Shown piece by piece: positions 31,645 through 39,396 of a DNA stretch of 64,000 nucleotides. A program made the position numbers and the translations under genes. Positions within the stretch are counted from its first letter, which is position 1. The number at the start of each line of letters is the position of its first letter. Where the stretch lies: NCBI GenBank assembly GCA_016712505.1, contig JADJQY010000008.1:523917-587916 (forward strand), given 5' to 3'. A model generated the notes under the pieces. The model ran no database searches. It saw only the letters and a list, made by a program, of their open reading frames with translations, and was not told the DNA's origin. This DNA comes from Candidatus Eiseniibacteriota bacterium. GTDB lineage: Bacteria > Eisenbacteria > RBG-16-71-46 > CAIMUX01.

Positions 31645-32295
31645 CTACTCCTCGACCTCGCGCGTCAGCGCGGTTAGCGCCCGGCGCAACTCGGCGCGCC
31701 GCGCGGTCAACGCATCGATCGCCGCGAGGAGTGCCGGGTCCCCGGTCTGGGTTCGGGCCGCTCCCAAGCGATCGATCGCGTTCTCCAGCGAGCCGGCCAG
31801 GGTCAGATCGGACAGTCGGCGCGCCTCCAGCTCCGCCAGCACCAGATTCACCTCATCGACGTCCGCCTGGAGGAAGTCGCCCGCGCGCAGATGGATCGGA
31901 GTCGGGATCCGTCCCTCGCGCAGACTGCGCATCACCCGGCGCATGCGATGGAGCGGGCCGGCGATCCGATGGGACACCATGACGCCGTGGAGCAGGATCG
32001 CGACGAGCGCGAGCACCGAGGATGCCCAGAAGGTGTTGTGTAGGTTCAGAAAATAGTCCGCGGCCCGAACGGTTGCGGGCGAGGTGAGAGGACCACTCAG
32101 CAACTGGATCACGAGCGGAAGAAAGAGCCCGATCGACAGCACCGTGCCGAAGAAGAGCACCTGTCCGAACGAGACGGCCAGCAGCTGGAACTGGAGCCCG
32201 GGGTCCACGATGAAGCGCCGACGACGCAGGAACCGGGACCAGGCGCTGAGCCGCTCCCTGGGCGGGGCGGCGGCAGTCGACTCCTTGGCAAGCAT
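31645..32295 (-). CDS. HAMP-domain membrane protein
   Basis: A 216-residue protein with two membrane helices (residues ~35-65 and ~85-115) separated by a short periplasmic loop. They are followed by a HAMP domain starting at SHRIAGPLHRMRRVMRSLRE and a C-terminal coiled coil rich in Arg, Ala and Glu. There is no kinase, methyl-accepting or cyclase domain, so it is probably an adaptor or sensor stub. The start ATG 32293-32295 has GGAGGA upstream and is preferred to a longer reading. Only 5 nt separate it from the pseudopilin gene, and with the HD-GYP gene the three form one operon. I infer a shared role in surface or pilus signalling. Confidence 0.75.
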   Translation of the reverse strand: MLAKESTAAAPPRERLSAWSRFLRRRRFIVDPGLQFQLLAVSFGQVLFFGTVLSIGLFLPLVIQLLSGPLTSPATVRAADYFLNLHNTFWASSVLALVAILLHGVMVSHRIAGPLHRMRRVMRSLREGRIPTPIHLRAGDFLQADVDEVNLVLAELEARRLSDLTLAGSLENAIDRLGAARTQTGDPALLAAIDALTARRAELRRALTALTREVEE

Positions 32296-32437
32296 GCAAA
32301 TCCTCCCCGCAAACGCGGATTCATTCACCACAAGCTATCGAGCGTTCTCCGCTGTTTCTCGAACCTGGAGTGAGGTTCTGATTCGGGGCCTGGGGAACCA
32401 AGTCGCGTTCCCTCCAACGTCATCGTGTTCCGTGGGT

Positions 32438-32443
32438 TATGAT
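32438..32443 (+). promoter_or_regulatory. -10 box placed for leaderless birA transcription
   Basis: TATGAT at 32438-32443 lies 6 nt before the birA ATG at 32450. No Shine-Dalgarno sequence lies between them (CCCGGG). A convincing -35 is not visible, so this is tentative. Confidence 0.35.
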
Positions 32444-32449
32444 CCCGGG

Positions 32450-33214
32450 ATGAAGAACCTTCTGAACCTCCCGGAGGCTCCCCGGGCCAGCGTCGGCTCG
32501 ACTCAGGACGAACTGCGTCTTCTGGCTCAGGCCGGGGCGCCCGAGGGAACGGTCGTCTGGGCCGCAGAACAGACCGCAGGGCGGGGCCGCGGCGCACACT
32601 CCTGGCACTCCGCCCCTGGACTCGGGCTCTGGGTCAGTCTGCTGCTGCGGCCGCGCGTCGAGGTCCGGCGCTGGCCCGGATTGACCCCCCTCTTCGCCGT
32701 CGCCGCCTCCTGGGCGATCGAGTCGGTGGCTCCGACCGGTTGGCGGGCGGCGATCAAGTGGCCGAACGACCTGTTCGGGAGCCGTGGCAAGCTCGGGGGG
32801 ATCCTGGCCGAGACCGCCGCGGGCGGCCTGATCATCGGGTTCGGCCTCGATGTGGCGCACGAGGAGAACGACTTTCCGGTCGAGCTGCGCGGTACCGCCA
32901 GTTCGCTCCGCCTGGAGGGTTTCGCCCCGCTACCCACCCCGGCCGAACTGGCCGACCGACTCAACCAGCATTTGACCGTCGCCTACGAACGCTACCAGAA
33001 TGGCGATCGTGCCTTTCTCGCCTCCGAGCTCAGGTCACGATTCTTCCTGCATCGGAAGCAGGTTCGGCTGCTCCCGACGGAAGGGAGCGAACCGCTGGAA
33101 GGCGTCGCGTGCGACGTCGGAGAGCAGGGCGAGTTGATCCTCGAGACGCCAAGCGGGCTCCAATCAGTCTGGGCCGGCGAGGTAATCGGGTGGGAAGCGA
33201 AGGAGACCGACTGA
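32450..33214 (+). CDS. birA: biotin--[acetyl-CoA-carboxylase] ligase
   Basis: A 254-residue monofunctional biotin protein ligase that attaches biotin to the carboxyl-carrier domain. It begins at the catalytic domain and lacks the DNA-binding N-terminal domain of E. coli BirA, so it cannot be a repressor of that type. The biotin/ATP loop appears as 'EQTAGRGRGAHSWHS', followed by LWVSLLLRP, IKWPNDLFG with the catalytic Lys, and GKLGGILAE. The C-terminal SH3-like cap (VACDVGEQGELILETPSG) is present. ATG 32450 is the first in-frame ATG next to the family's conserved start. nrdR follows after 3 nt. Confidence 0.93.
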   Translation: MKNLLNLPEAPRASVGSTQDELRLLAQAGAPEGTVVWAAEQTAGRGRGAHSWHSAPGLGLWVSLLLRPRVEVRRWPGLTPLFAVAASWAIESVAPTGWRAAIKWPNDLFGSRGKLGGILAETAAGGLIIGFGLDVAHEENDFPVELRGTASSLRLEGFAPLPTPAELADRLNQHLTVAYERYQNGDRAFLASELRSRFFLHRKQVRLLPTEGSEPLEGVACDVGEQGELILETPSGLQSVWAGEVIGWEAKETD

Positions 33215-33217
33215 GTC

Positions 33218-33703
33218 ATGCGTTGTCCCCGTTGCGGACATGACGAGGATCGCGTGCTCGAGACGCGCGTCGTCCAGGACGGCGAAGCGATTCGCCGCCG
33301 GCGCGAGTGTGCCTCCTGTTCGCACCGCTTCACCACCAAGGAGTATGTCGAGGGGGGTCTCTTCCAGGTGGTCAAGAAGGATGGTCGCCGGGAGCCGTTT
33401 CAGCGCGACAAGCTGATCGCCGGGCTGGCCCGCGCCTGCGAGAAGCGCCCCATTCCGCGCGCCGTGATCGAGGAGACCGCCGACCGGATCGAGGCGGAGC
33501 TCGCCCGCACCGGGAAGGCCGAAGTTGCCAGCGTGGAAGTCGGTCAGCGGGTGCTCGAGGCGCTCCGCGCGATGGACAAGGTCGCCTACGTCCGCTTCGC
33601 CTCGGTCTATCTCAACTTCAACGACATCCGCCAGTTCCTCGAGACGATCGAGGAGTTGCCGCCGCCGGTTCCTCCCCGCGGGGAGGCCGGAATCAGTGAT
33701 TAG
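33218..33703 (+). CDS. nrdR: transcriptional repressor NrdR
   Basis: A 161-residue ATP/dATP-sensing repressor of ribonucleotide reductase genes. The N-terminal zinc ribbon has two CxxC pairs (MRCPRCG and ECASCSHRFTT), followed by the ATP-cone (VVKKDGRREPFQRDKLIAGL) and the end motif 'VAYVRFASVYLNF'. The length is typical. It starts 3 nt after birA with AAGGAG upstream. No ribonucleotide reductase gene is in the window, so its targets lie elsewhere. Confidence 0.97.
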   Translation: MRCPRCGHDEDRVLETRVVQDGEAIRRRRECASCSHRFTTKEYVEGGLFQVVKKDGRREPFQRDKLIAGLARACEKRPIPRAVIEETADRIEAELARTGKAEVASVEVGQRVLEALRAMDKVAYVRFASVYLNFNDIRQFLETIEELPPPVPPRGEAGISD

Positions 33704-33736
33704 CAATCCCGCAACGATCGAAGGAATGGAGTTCGC

Positions 33737-34699
33737 GTGATCAAGTCGTTCTTCAAGAAGGTGGTCGACGGATTCAAGAAGACCCGCGAGGTCGTGGCCG
33801 AGCAGGTGCAGCAGGTGCTGCGGGTCGGCAAGAAGATCGACCCCGAGATGTACGACGATCTCGAGGCGGTGCTGCTCCGCGGGGACGTCGGTCCCGCGAC
33901 CACACTCCACTTGCTCGATCGCTTGAAGGATCGGGTGCGGCGCGACGGACTGGAGGAGGCGCATGAGCTACGCGCCGTGCTGCGCGAGGAGTGCGAGACG
34001 ATCTTGCGCGAAGGGGTCGGAGCGCTCCCGACCGAGCCGCGTCCGGGCGAGCCGCGGGTCGTGCTGGTCATCGGGGTCAACGGCGTGGGCAAGACGACGT
34101 CCTTGGCCAAGCTGGCCCGGCGGGCGCAGCAGGAGGGGAAGACCCCGCTCATCGTCGCCTCCGACACCTTCCGCGCCGCCGCATCGGAGCAGCTCGAGGT
34201 CTGGGCCAATCGTCTCGATGTCCAGCTCGTTCGCAGTCAGTCCGGGGCCGATCCGAGTGCCGTGGCCTTCGACGGCGTGCAGGCCGGGGTTTCGCGCGGG
34301 GTCGGTCTCGTCCTGGTCGATACGGCCGGCCGTCTCCAGACGAAGGGGAACCTGATGGAGGAGCTGAAGAAGATCCATAGGGTGATCGCCAAGGCGCTCC
34401 CCGGCGCGCCGCACGAGACGATCCTGGTGCTCGACGCCACCATCGGACAGAACGCGATTTCGCAGGCGCGCCTCTTCAGCGAGGCGGTCCCGATCACCGG
34501 CCTCCTCCTGGCCAAGCTCGACGGCACGAGCAAGGGAGGCGTGGTGCTCAACATCGCGCACGAGCTCCGGATCCCCGTGCGCTTCGCCGGGGTGGGGGAG
34601 GCGGCTGACGACCTGATCGATTTCGATCCCGCGACCTTCGCCGCGGCCCTGGTCGGCGACGGCGCCTTCGTGGAGGAGGCGGTGCGGGAAGAGGTGTAG
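33737..34699 (+). CDS. ftsY: signal recognition particle receptor FtsY
   Basis: A 320-residue SRP GTPase that docks SRP-ribosome complexes at the membrane. The NG core is complete: P-loop GVNGVGKTTSLAKLA, 'DTFRAAASEQLEVWANRLDV', VLVDTAGRLQTKGNLMEEL, 'LAKLDGTSKGG' and the closing GVGEAADDLIDFDP. The acidic A domain is essentially absent; only a short basic helix (MIKSFFKKVVDGFKKTREVV) precedes the N domain, as in many bacteria with short FtsY. The start is GTG 33737 with AAGGAATGGAG upstream. It follows nrdR by 33 nt. Confidence 0.97.
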   Translation: MIKSFFKKVVDGFKKTREVVAEQVQQVLRVGKKIDPEMYDDLEAVLLRGDVGPATTLHLLDRLKDRVRRDGLEEAHELRAVLREECETILREGVGALPTEPRPGEPRVVLVIGVNGVGKTTSLAKLARRAQQEGKTPLIVASDTFRAAASEQLEVWANRLDVQLVRSQSGADPSAVAFDGVQAGVSRGVGLVLVDTAGRLQTKGNLMEELKKIHRVIAKALPGAPHETILVLDATIGQNAISQARLFSEAVPITGLLLAKLDGTSKGGVVLNIAHELRIPVRFAGVGEAADDLIDFDPATFAAALVGDGAFVEEAVREEV

Positions 34700-34720
34700 C
34701 CGGCCGCCCGGGGCTCCTGG

Positions 34721-34749
34721 TTGCGGGCGGCGACCGTCCCTGCTATCCT
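34721..34749 (+). promoter_or_regulatory. promoter of the LVIVD-repeat secreted protein
   Basis: TTGCGG at 34721-34726, a 17-nt spacer, then TGC-TATCCT with the hexamer at 34744-34749. It sits 37 nt before the ATG at 34787. The TGCTATCCTC string is identical to that upstream of uvrB. Confidence 0.55.
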
Positions 34750-34786
34750 CTTCATCGCCCCCCGCAACCTGATCGGAGGACCCAGG

Positions 34787-37060
34787 ATGCGTACGGTCAA
34801 CCCTGAGCCTTGCCTCTTCTTCCTCGCCAGATCCGCGCTATGCGCTCTTCTCGCGATCCTGCCCCTGACCGCGAGGCGAACTTCGGCGCAGTGCGTTGAC
34901 TATCGCACCCGGCTGCACCGGGTGGGTTACTGCGAAGCGCCGAACGACGCGAACGACCTGACTATCCGCGGAACCTACGCGTACGGGGCGCACGGCAATA
35001 GCGGCATTGGCATCTACTCGATCGCCGATCCCGCCAACCCGACCCTTCTTGGCACCGTGGATACGCCTGGGTATGCCAGGCGACTTTCCCTGGTCGGGAG
35101 TCACCTGTTCGTCGCTGATGCGTCGGGAGTAGCGGTCCTGAGCCTCGCGAACCCGGTCTCGCCGGCACTGGTCGCGAGTGTCGCGCTGCCGCTTGAGCCT
35201 CCGTACTTCGATCTGGCAGCAGTGGGCGACTATGTCTACGTTCTATCGATCGGAGGGCTGATCACCCTTCACGTCAGCAATCCCGCTAACCCCGTGGTGG
35301 TCTCGACCTACGCCGACATCGACGGTTCGCTCGTCGGGATTACGGACTACGGCGCCTATCTCTTCATCGGCGATGAAAACATCCTCACGGAAGACCACGA
35401 TCTCCATGTATTCAGTCTCGCCAATCCGGCTGAGCCGGCTCTCGCGGCAAGCGTGGAGAGTTTTCTGAGCTCCTGGTCAGCCTTGTGGCGCATGGATGCC
35501 GCCGACGGTCGGCTCCTCATCAACTACGGCCAGGCTGGCACGACGGTCGTCGGCATCGCCGATCCGCTCCACCCGGTGCCGAGCAACCGGGGCACGGGAT
35601 CTGACGCCTGCGTGGCGATCCGCGGAAACACCGCGTTTCTCGGCGGATGGGGCCTCACCAGCGCGAGGTTCTCGCCAAGCAATGCGCCGAAACCCGACGG
35701 CTCGCTCAAGACGCTGTACCAGACGGGAGGAATGGCGATCGGAAGCGGGTTCGCCTACTGCCTGGAAGGCAGGTATCAGTCTCCGACCGGGGCGTTCGAG
35801 GTGTTCGATATCAGCGATCCTCTCGGGATCAAACCTCTGGGCAACCTCGAGCTGGCGGGAACCACGACCGGGATTGCGCTCTCAGGATCTCATGCCTTCC
35901 TTGCGAGTGGGGGGATGGGACTCAGGGTCACGGACATCACCGACCCGGGTGAGCCGGTACTGGTCACGACTCTCGAGACACCTGGATACCTCTATGACGT
36001 GGAAAGCGCCGGAAACTACCTCGTCGGTTCCGAAGGAGAGAGCGGGGTCCGGATCTTCGACCTGTCGAATCCCGCGGCGCCGGCCATGATTGGGGTGGCC
36101 GACACACCGACTTACGCCTATCGGGCTGCCGTCGTGGGCTCTCTCGCGTTCGTGGCCGATGCGGAAACCGGGCTCGCGGTGATCGATTTCGCGAAGCCGA
36201 GCGCTCCCACCCTGATCGGATCGGTGGTCACGAGCGGCCGGGCACGCGATGTCGCGATCACAGGAGACCGTGCCCTGGTCGTAGGCACCAATGGCCCGAA
36301 TGGATTCGTGCAGGCCATCGATGTCTCGAACCCGGCTTCGCCGGTTGCACTCGGGAGCCTCGCCGTCCAGGGACAGGTTCTCGGCATTGCCACCGTCGGA
36401 TCGTTGGCATATGCGGCGGTCAGTGGGACAACCGACGGGGCGGTCGTGGTGATCGATTTCTCCGATCCAGACCTTCCCGTGCAGATCGCGCGGATCGAGA
36501 CGACCCTGATGGGGGCGTCGATCGCGGTGAAGGAGAGCACGCTCTTTCTAGTCGGTTCGAGTGAATCAGTTGAAGCCTTCCAGGTGTACGACCTCCTGCC
36601 GAATCCCGAAGAGCCGCGCCTCCTCGGGACGTCTGGCGAGGCCCTTTCGTCCGCAGGCTACGTGGGGATCGCGATCAGCGAGACCCTGATCGGGATCACG
36701 GGCAATACGAACGCAATCACGCTGCTTCCCGCTCCCTGCTCTCCCTCCGCCGGCATCGCGGGCGCCGTGGGAGCGTCGTCCGCCTTCCGACTGGGGGTGC
36801 CCCATCCCAATCCAATGGGGGCGATTACCACGGTCCGACTCGAGCGCGCGACCTCTGGGCGGGTGTTCCTCGGCGTGTTCGATGTCGCGGGACGGCGGGT
36901 GGCTGCCCTCGAGAACTCCTGGCTCCCCGCCGGCTCGGGAGAGTGGGCCTGGACCGGCCGCGATGACCGTGGAGGGTTGGTGCCCACCGGAGCCTACTTC
37001 CTCCGGGCGCAGGTCGATGACCACGTCGGCCCAGGGCAACGGATCGTGCTCGTGCGGTGA
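34787..37060 (+). CDS. secreted LVIVD-repeat beta-propeller protein with FlgD-like tail
   Basis: A 757-residue exported protein. The signal peptide runs through CALLAILPLTARRTSAQ. The body consists of about a dozen ~42-residue units of the LVIVD type, each with a 'G.Y.Y.A....L.V.D.SNP..P.LVGS' pattern (examples: LFVADASGVAVLSLANPVSP, AFVADAETGLAVIDFAKPSA), predicting a cell-surface beta-propeller. The last ~90 residues are the FlgD-Ig/sorting domain (HPNPMGAITTVRL, 'GVFDVAGRRVAALENSWLPA', GAYFLRA). ATG 34787 has GGAGGA 6 nt upstream. The function is probably adhesion or binding, but that is inference. Confidence 0.85.
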   Translation: MRTVNPEPCLFFLARSALCALLAILPLTARRTSAQCVDYRTRLHRVGYCEAPNDANDLTIRGTYAYGAHGNSGIGIYSIADPANPTLLGTVDTPGYARRLSLVGSHLFVADASGVAVLSLANPVSPALVASVALPLEPPYFDLAAVGDYVYVLSIGGLITLHVSNPANPVVVSTYADIDGSLVGITDYGAYLFIGDENILTEDHDLHVFSLANPAEPALAASVESFLSSWSALWRMDAADGRLLINYGQAGTTVVGIADPLHPVPSNRGTGSDACVAIRGNTAFLGGWGLTSARFSPSNAPKPDGSLKTLYQTGGMAIGSGFAYCLEGRYQSPTGAFEVFDISDPLGIKPLGNLELAGTTTGIALSGSHAFLASGGMGLRVTDITDPGEPVLVTTLETPGYLYDVESAGNYLVGSEGESGVRIFDLSNPAAPAMIGVADTPTYAYRAAVVGSLAFVADAETGLAVIDFAKPSAPTLIGSVVTSGRARDVAITGDRALVVGTNGPNGFVQAIDVSNPASPVALGSLAVQGQVLGIATVGSLAYAAVSGTTDGAVVVIDFSDPDLPVQIARIETTLMGASIAVKESTLFLVGSSESVEAFQVYDLLPNPEEPRLLGTSGEALSSAGYVGIAISETLIGITGNTNAITLLPAPCSPSAGIAGAVGASSAFRLGVPHPNPMGAITTVRLERATSGRVFLGVFDVAGRRVAALENSWLPAGSGEWAWTGRDDRGGLVPTGAYFLRAQVDDHVGPGQRIVLVR

Positions 37061-37093
37061 TTCGCGCCTACGCGAGATCCAGATGAATCCGCG

Positions 37094-37128
37094 GTGCCGC
37101 TTGATCACTCGCTCAGGCGGCACTCCTT
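37094..37128 (+). terminator. rho-independent terminator before recQ
   Basis: GTGCCGC at 37094-37100 pairs with GCGGCAC at 37117-37123; TCCTTTT follows. It terminates the LVIVD gene and ends 19 nt before the recQ ATG, which argues against any recQ start upstream of 37147. Confidence 0.55.
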
Positions 37129-37146
37129 TTGCTTCCTCTTGGACGC

Positions 37147-38622
37147 ATGGTGACCATCCCCCGACCTTCGATCCTCGCCGCGTGTCCCCCGGGAAGCCGG
37201 GTCCACACGGAGGAGCATGCCCGCTCCCTCGACGATGCACTCCTCCGCTACGGCCTCCCCGGCTTTCGCCCCGGACAACGCGAGGCGATCGAGACCCTCC
37301 TCGCCGAGCGGCGGCTCCTCTTCATTGCCGCGACCGGGGGCGGGAAGAGCCTCATCTATCAACTGCCGGCGATCCTGCTGCCCGGGACCACGCTGGTCAT
37401 CTCACCCCTGATCTCGCTCATGCTCGATCAGGTTGCCGCGCTGGAGCGCCGCGGCATCGCTTCGACCTTCATCGCCTCCAGCCTCCCCACGGAGGAACTG
37501 CGCCGGCGCCTCCGGGAGTTCGCCGCGGAGCGCTACCGAATCGTTTTCATCACGCCCGAGCGGTTGAACTCGCCGCGGTTCCGCGCAGCCTACCAGATGA
37601 TGCGCCGCCCCCTGGTCGCGGTCGACGAGGCGCACTGCATCAGCGAGTGGGGCCATGACTTTCGTCCGACCTATCTGCGGATCGGAGAATTGCTGCGGGA
37701 GATCCCGCCCGATCGCCTCCTCGCCTGTACCGCGACGGCGACCCCGCGCGTCCGGGGGGAGATCCTGGAGCGCCTCTCGCTCCCGGCCGACACCCGTCAG
37801 ATCGTGCTCGGGTTCTCCAAGCCGAACCTCGCCCTCTCTGTGCGTCGGGTGCGGTCGGTCAAGGAACGAGACCGGCGGGTGGGGGCCGAGCTGCGTCGAC
37901 GGCTTGGTCGCCCGACCCGTCGGACGAAGCTCGGCCAGGGGGCGATGATCGTCTACGCACCGACCCGCGGCGCGGTCGAGGCCGAGGCGCGGCGACTCGC
38001 CCGGCTCGGGTGGGCCTGCCGCGCCTACCACGCCGGACTGGAGCCGGACCGGCGGGTCGCGGTGCAGGATGCCTTCACCGCCGGACGGCTCAATGTGGTG
38101 GTCGCGACCAATGCGTTCGGCATGGGAATCGATCGCGCCGACGTCCAGGGCGTGATCCACCTCGCCCCTCCCGGCTCCATCGAGTCGTACTACCAGGAGG
38201 TCGGCCGCGGCGGCCGCGGCGGAGGACTCGCCACCGGCCTCCTCCTGCTCCTCGATTCCGACGTCGCCGTACGCCGGCAGATGATCGAAGGAAGCGCGGA
38301 GCCATCGAATCCGCCTCCACCGAGTGCCGCCCGACCGGAGGCGCCCCGACCGGAGGCACCCCAACCGGCGGGCACCACCGGCCTCTCCTCGCTCGAGACC
38401 GAGGCGTTGGCGCGCGCGAACCTCGAACGTCGCCGCGCGCTCTTCCGCGATCTGATGCACTGGGCACGGTCGCGCGCCTGTCGCCACGACGCCCTGGTCC
38501 GCTACTTCGGCGAGGAGATCGACTCCCGCCTCGGCTGCGGGCGCTGCGATCGGTGCCGGCGACCGTGGTCGCGGATCCGGCGGGCGTGGCGGTGGGTGAC
38601 TGCCAGGGCGCTGTCCCGCTAG
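37147..38622 (+). CDS. recQ: RecQ-family ATP-dependent DNA helicase
   Basis: A 491-residue 3'-5' SF2 helicase. Motif 0 FRPGQREAIE, Walker A ATGGGKSLIYQLPA, DEAH box VDEAHCISEWGHDFRPTY, CTATATPRV and VATNAFGMGIDRADVQGVIHL are all intact. The zinc-binding domain ends the protein (CRHDALVRYFGEE, then CGRCDRC). There is no winged-helix or HRDC domain, so it is a short RecQ. An unusual low-complexity linker with repeated PEAP units (around residue 400) joins the helicase core to the zinc domain. The start ATG 37147 is chosen because an upstream TTG would lie inside a terminator. It overlaps the convergent radC by 4 nt. Confidence 0.9.
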   Translation: MVTIPRPSILAACPPGSRVHTEEHARSLDDALLRYGLPGFRPGQREAIETLLAERRLLFIAATGGGKSLIYQLPAILLPGTTLVISPLISLMLDQVAALERRGIASTFIASSLPTEELRRRLREFAAERYRIVFITPERLNSPRFRAAYQMMRRPLVAVDEAHCISEWGHDFRPTYLRIGELLREIPPDRLLACTATATPRVRGEILERLSLPADTRQIVLGFSKPNLALSVRRVRSVKERDRRVGAELRRRLGRPTRRTKLGQGAMIVYAPTRGAVEAEARRLARLGWACRAYHAGLEPDRRVAVQDAFTAGRLNVVVATNAFGMGIDRADVQGVIHLAPPGSIESYYQEVGRGGRGGGLATGLLLLLDSDVAVRRQMIEGSAEPSNPPPPSAARPEAPRPEAPQPAGTTGLSSLETEALARANLERRRALFRDLMHWARSRACRHDALVRYFGEEIDSRLGCGRCDRCRRPWSRIRRAWRWVTARALSR

Positions 38623-39326
38623 AACAGCCCCGCCTGCCGCATCGAGAATGGCGCTTTCGTTCCCAGGATCAGATGGTCGAGCACCTCGATCCCCATCATT
38701 TCGCCCACGCGTCGCAGCCGCTGCGTGATCTCGAGATCGTCCTCGCTCGGCGTGGTATCTCCGGACGGATGGTTGTGCACCAGGACGAGGCTCGCCGCCG
38801 CGGCCAGCACTGCGGGACGGAAGACTTCGCGAGGGTGGACGATCGACGCGTTGAGCGACCCGACCGAGACCAGCTCGACCCCGATCGGGTAGTGCCGGGT
38901 GTTGAGCATCACCGCGAGGAAGTGCTCCTTCGGCGCGCGCGCGTAGTGCTGCACCAGCGGCAGCACATCCTCCGGATTCCGGATCGGCTGCTCGATCGCG
39001 TGCAGCCGACCGTAGACCCGTCGGCCAATCTCGAAGATGGCCAGCAACTGGCACGCGCGGGCTAGCCCCAGTCCGCGGATTCGCCGGAGGTCTTTGAGCG
39101 TCTGCCTGGCCAGCGCCTCGAGCGATCCATCGCGCAGCACGCGGTCCGCCACGTCGGTCACCGGGGTCCCCGCATATCCCGTGCCCAGCACCGCGGCGAG
39201 CAGATCGCGATCGGTCAGACTCTCGACCCCCATCCCCTGGATCCGTTCTCGCGGGCCGTCCCCCTCGCGGATGATCGGCATCCTTCGATCGTAGACCACC
39301 CGCTCTCTCGTCCGTCTCTTCTCCAT
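38619..39326 (-). CDS. radC: RadC family JAB-domain protein
   Basis: A 235-residue protein with an N-terminal helix-hairpin-helix region (LKDLRRIRGLGLARACQLLA) and a C-terminal RadC/JAB metalloprotease-fold domain. The metal site is complete: Glu in the early strand (KEHFLAVMLN), then HNHPSGDTTPSEDD. RadC proteins are widespread; the historical repair role is doubtful and the actual activity unknown. The start at 39326 has GAGGG upstream; ATG 39281 would be a shorter alternative. It ends convergently 4 nt inside recQ. Confidence 0.92.
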   Translation of the reverse strand: MEKRRTRERVVYDRRMPIIREGDGPRERIQGMGVESLTDRDLLAAVLGTGYAGTPVTDVADRVLRDGSLEALARQTLKDLRRIRGLGLARACQLLAIFEIGRRVYGRLHAIEQPIRNPEDVLPLVQHYARAPKEHFLAVMLNTRHYPIGVELVSVGSLNASIVHPREVFRPAVLAAAASLVLVHNHPSGDTTPSEDDLEITQRLRRVGEMMGIEVLDHLILGTKAPFSMRQAGLF

Positions 39327-39396
39327 CCTGCCCTCGCTTTCGTCGGCAGAGACGGAGCGGAGCGAAGAGCGTGCCGGGGGAGCGGTCCTCGTGGGC

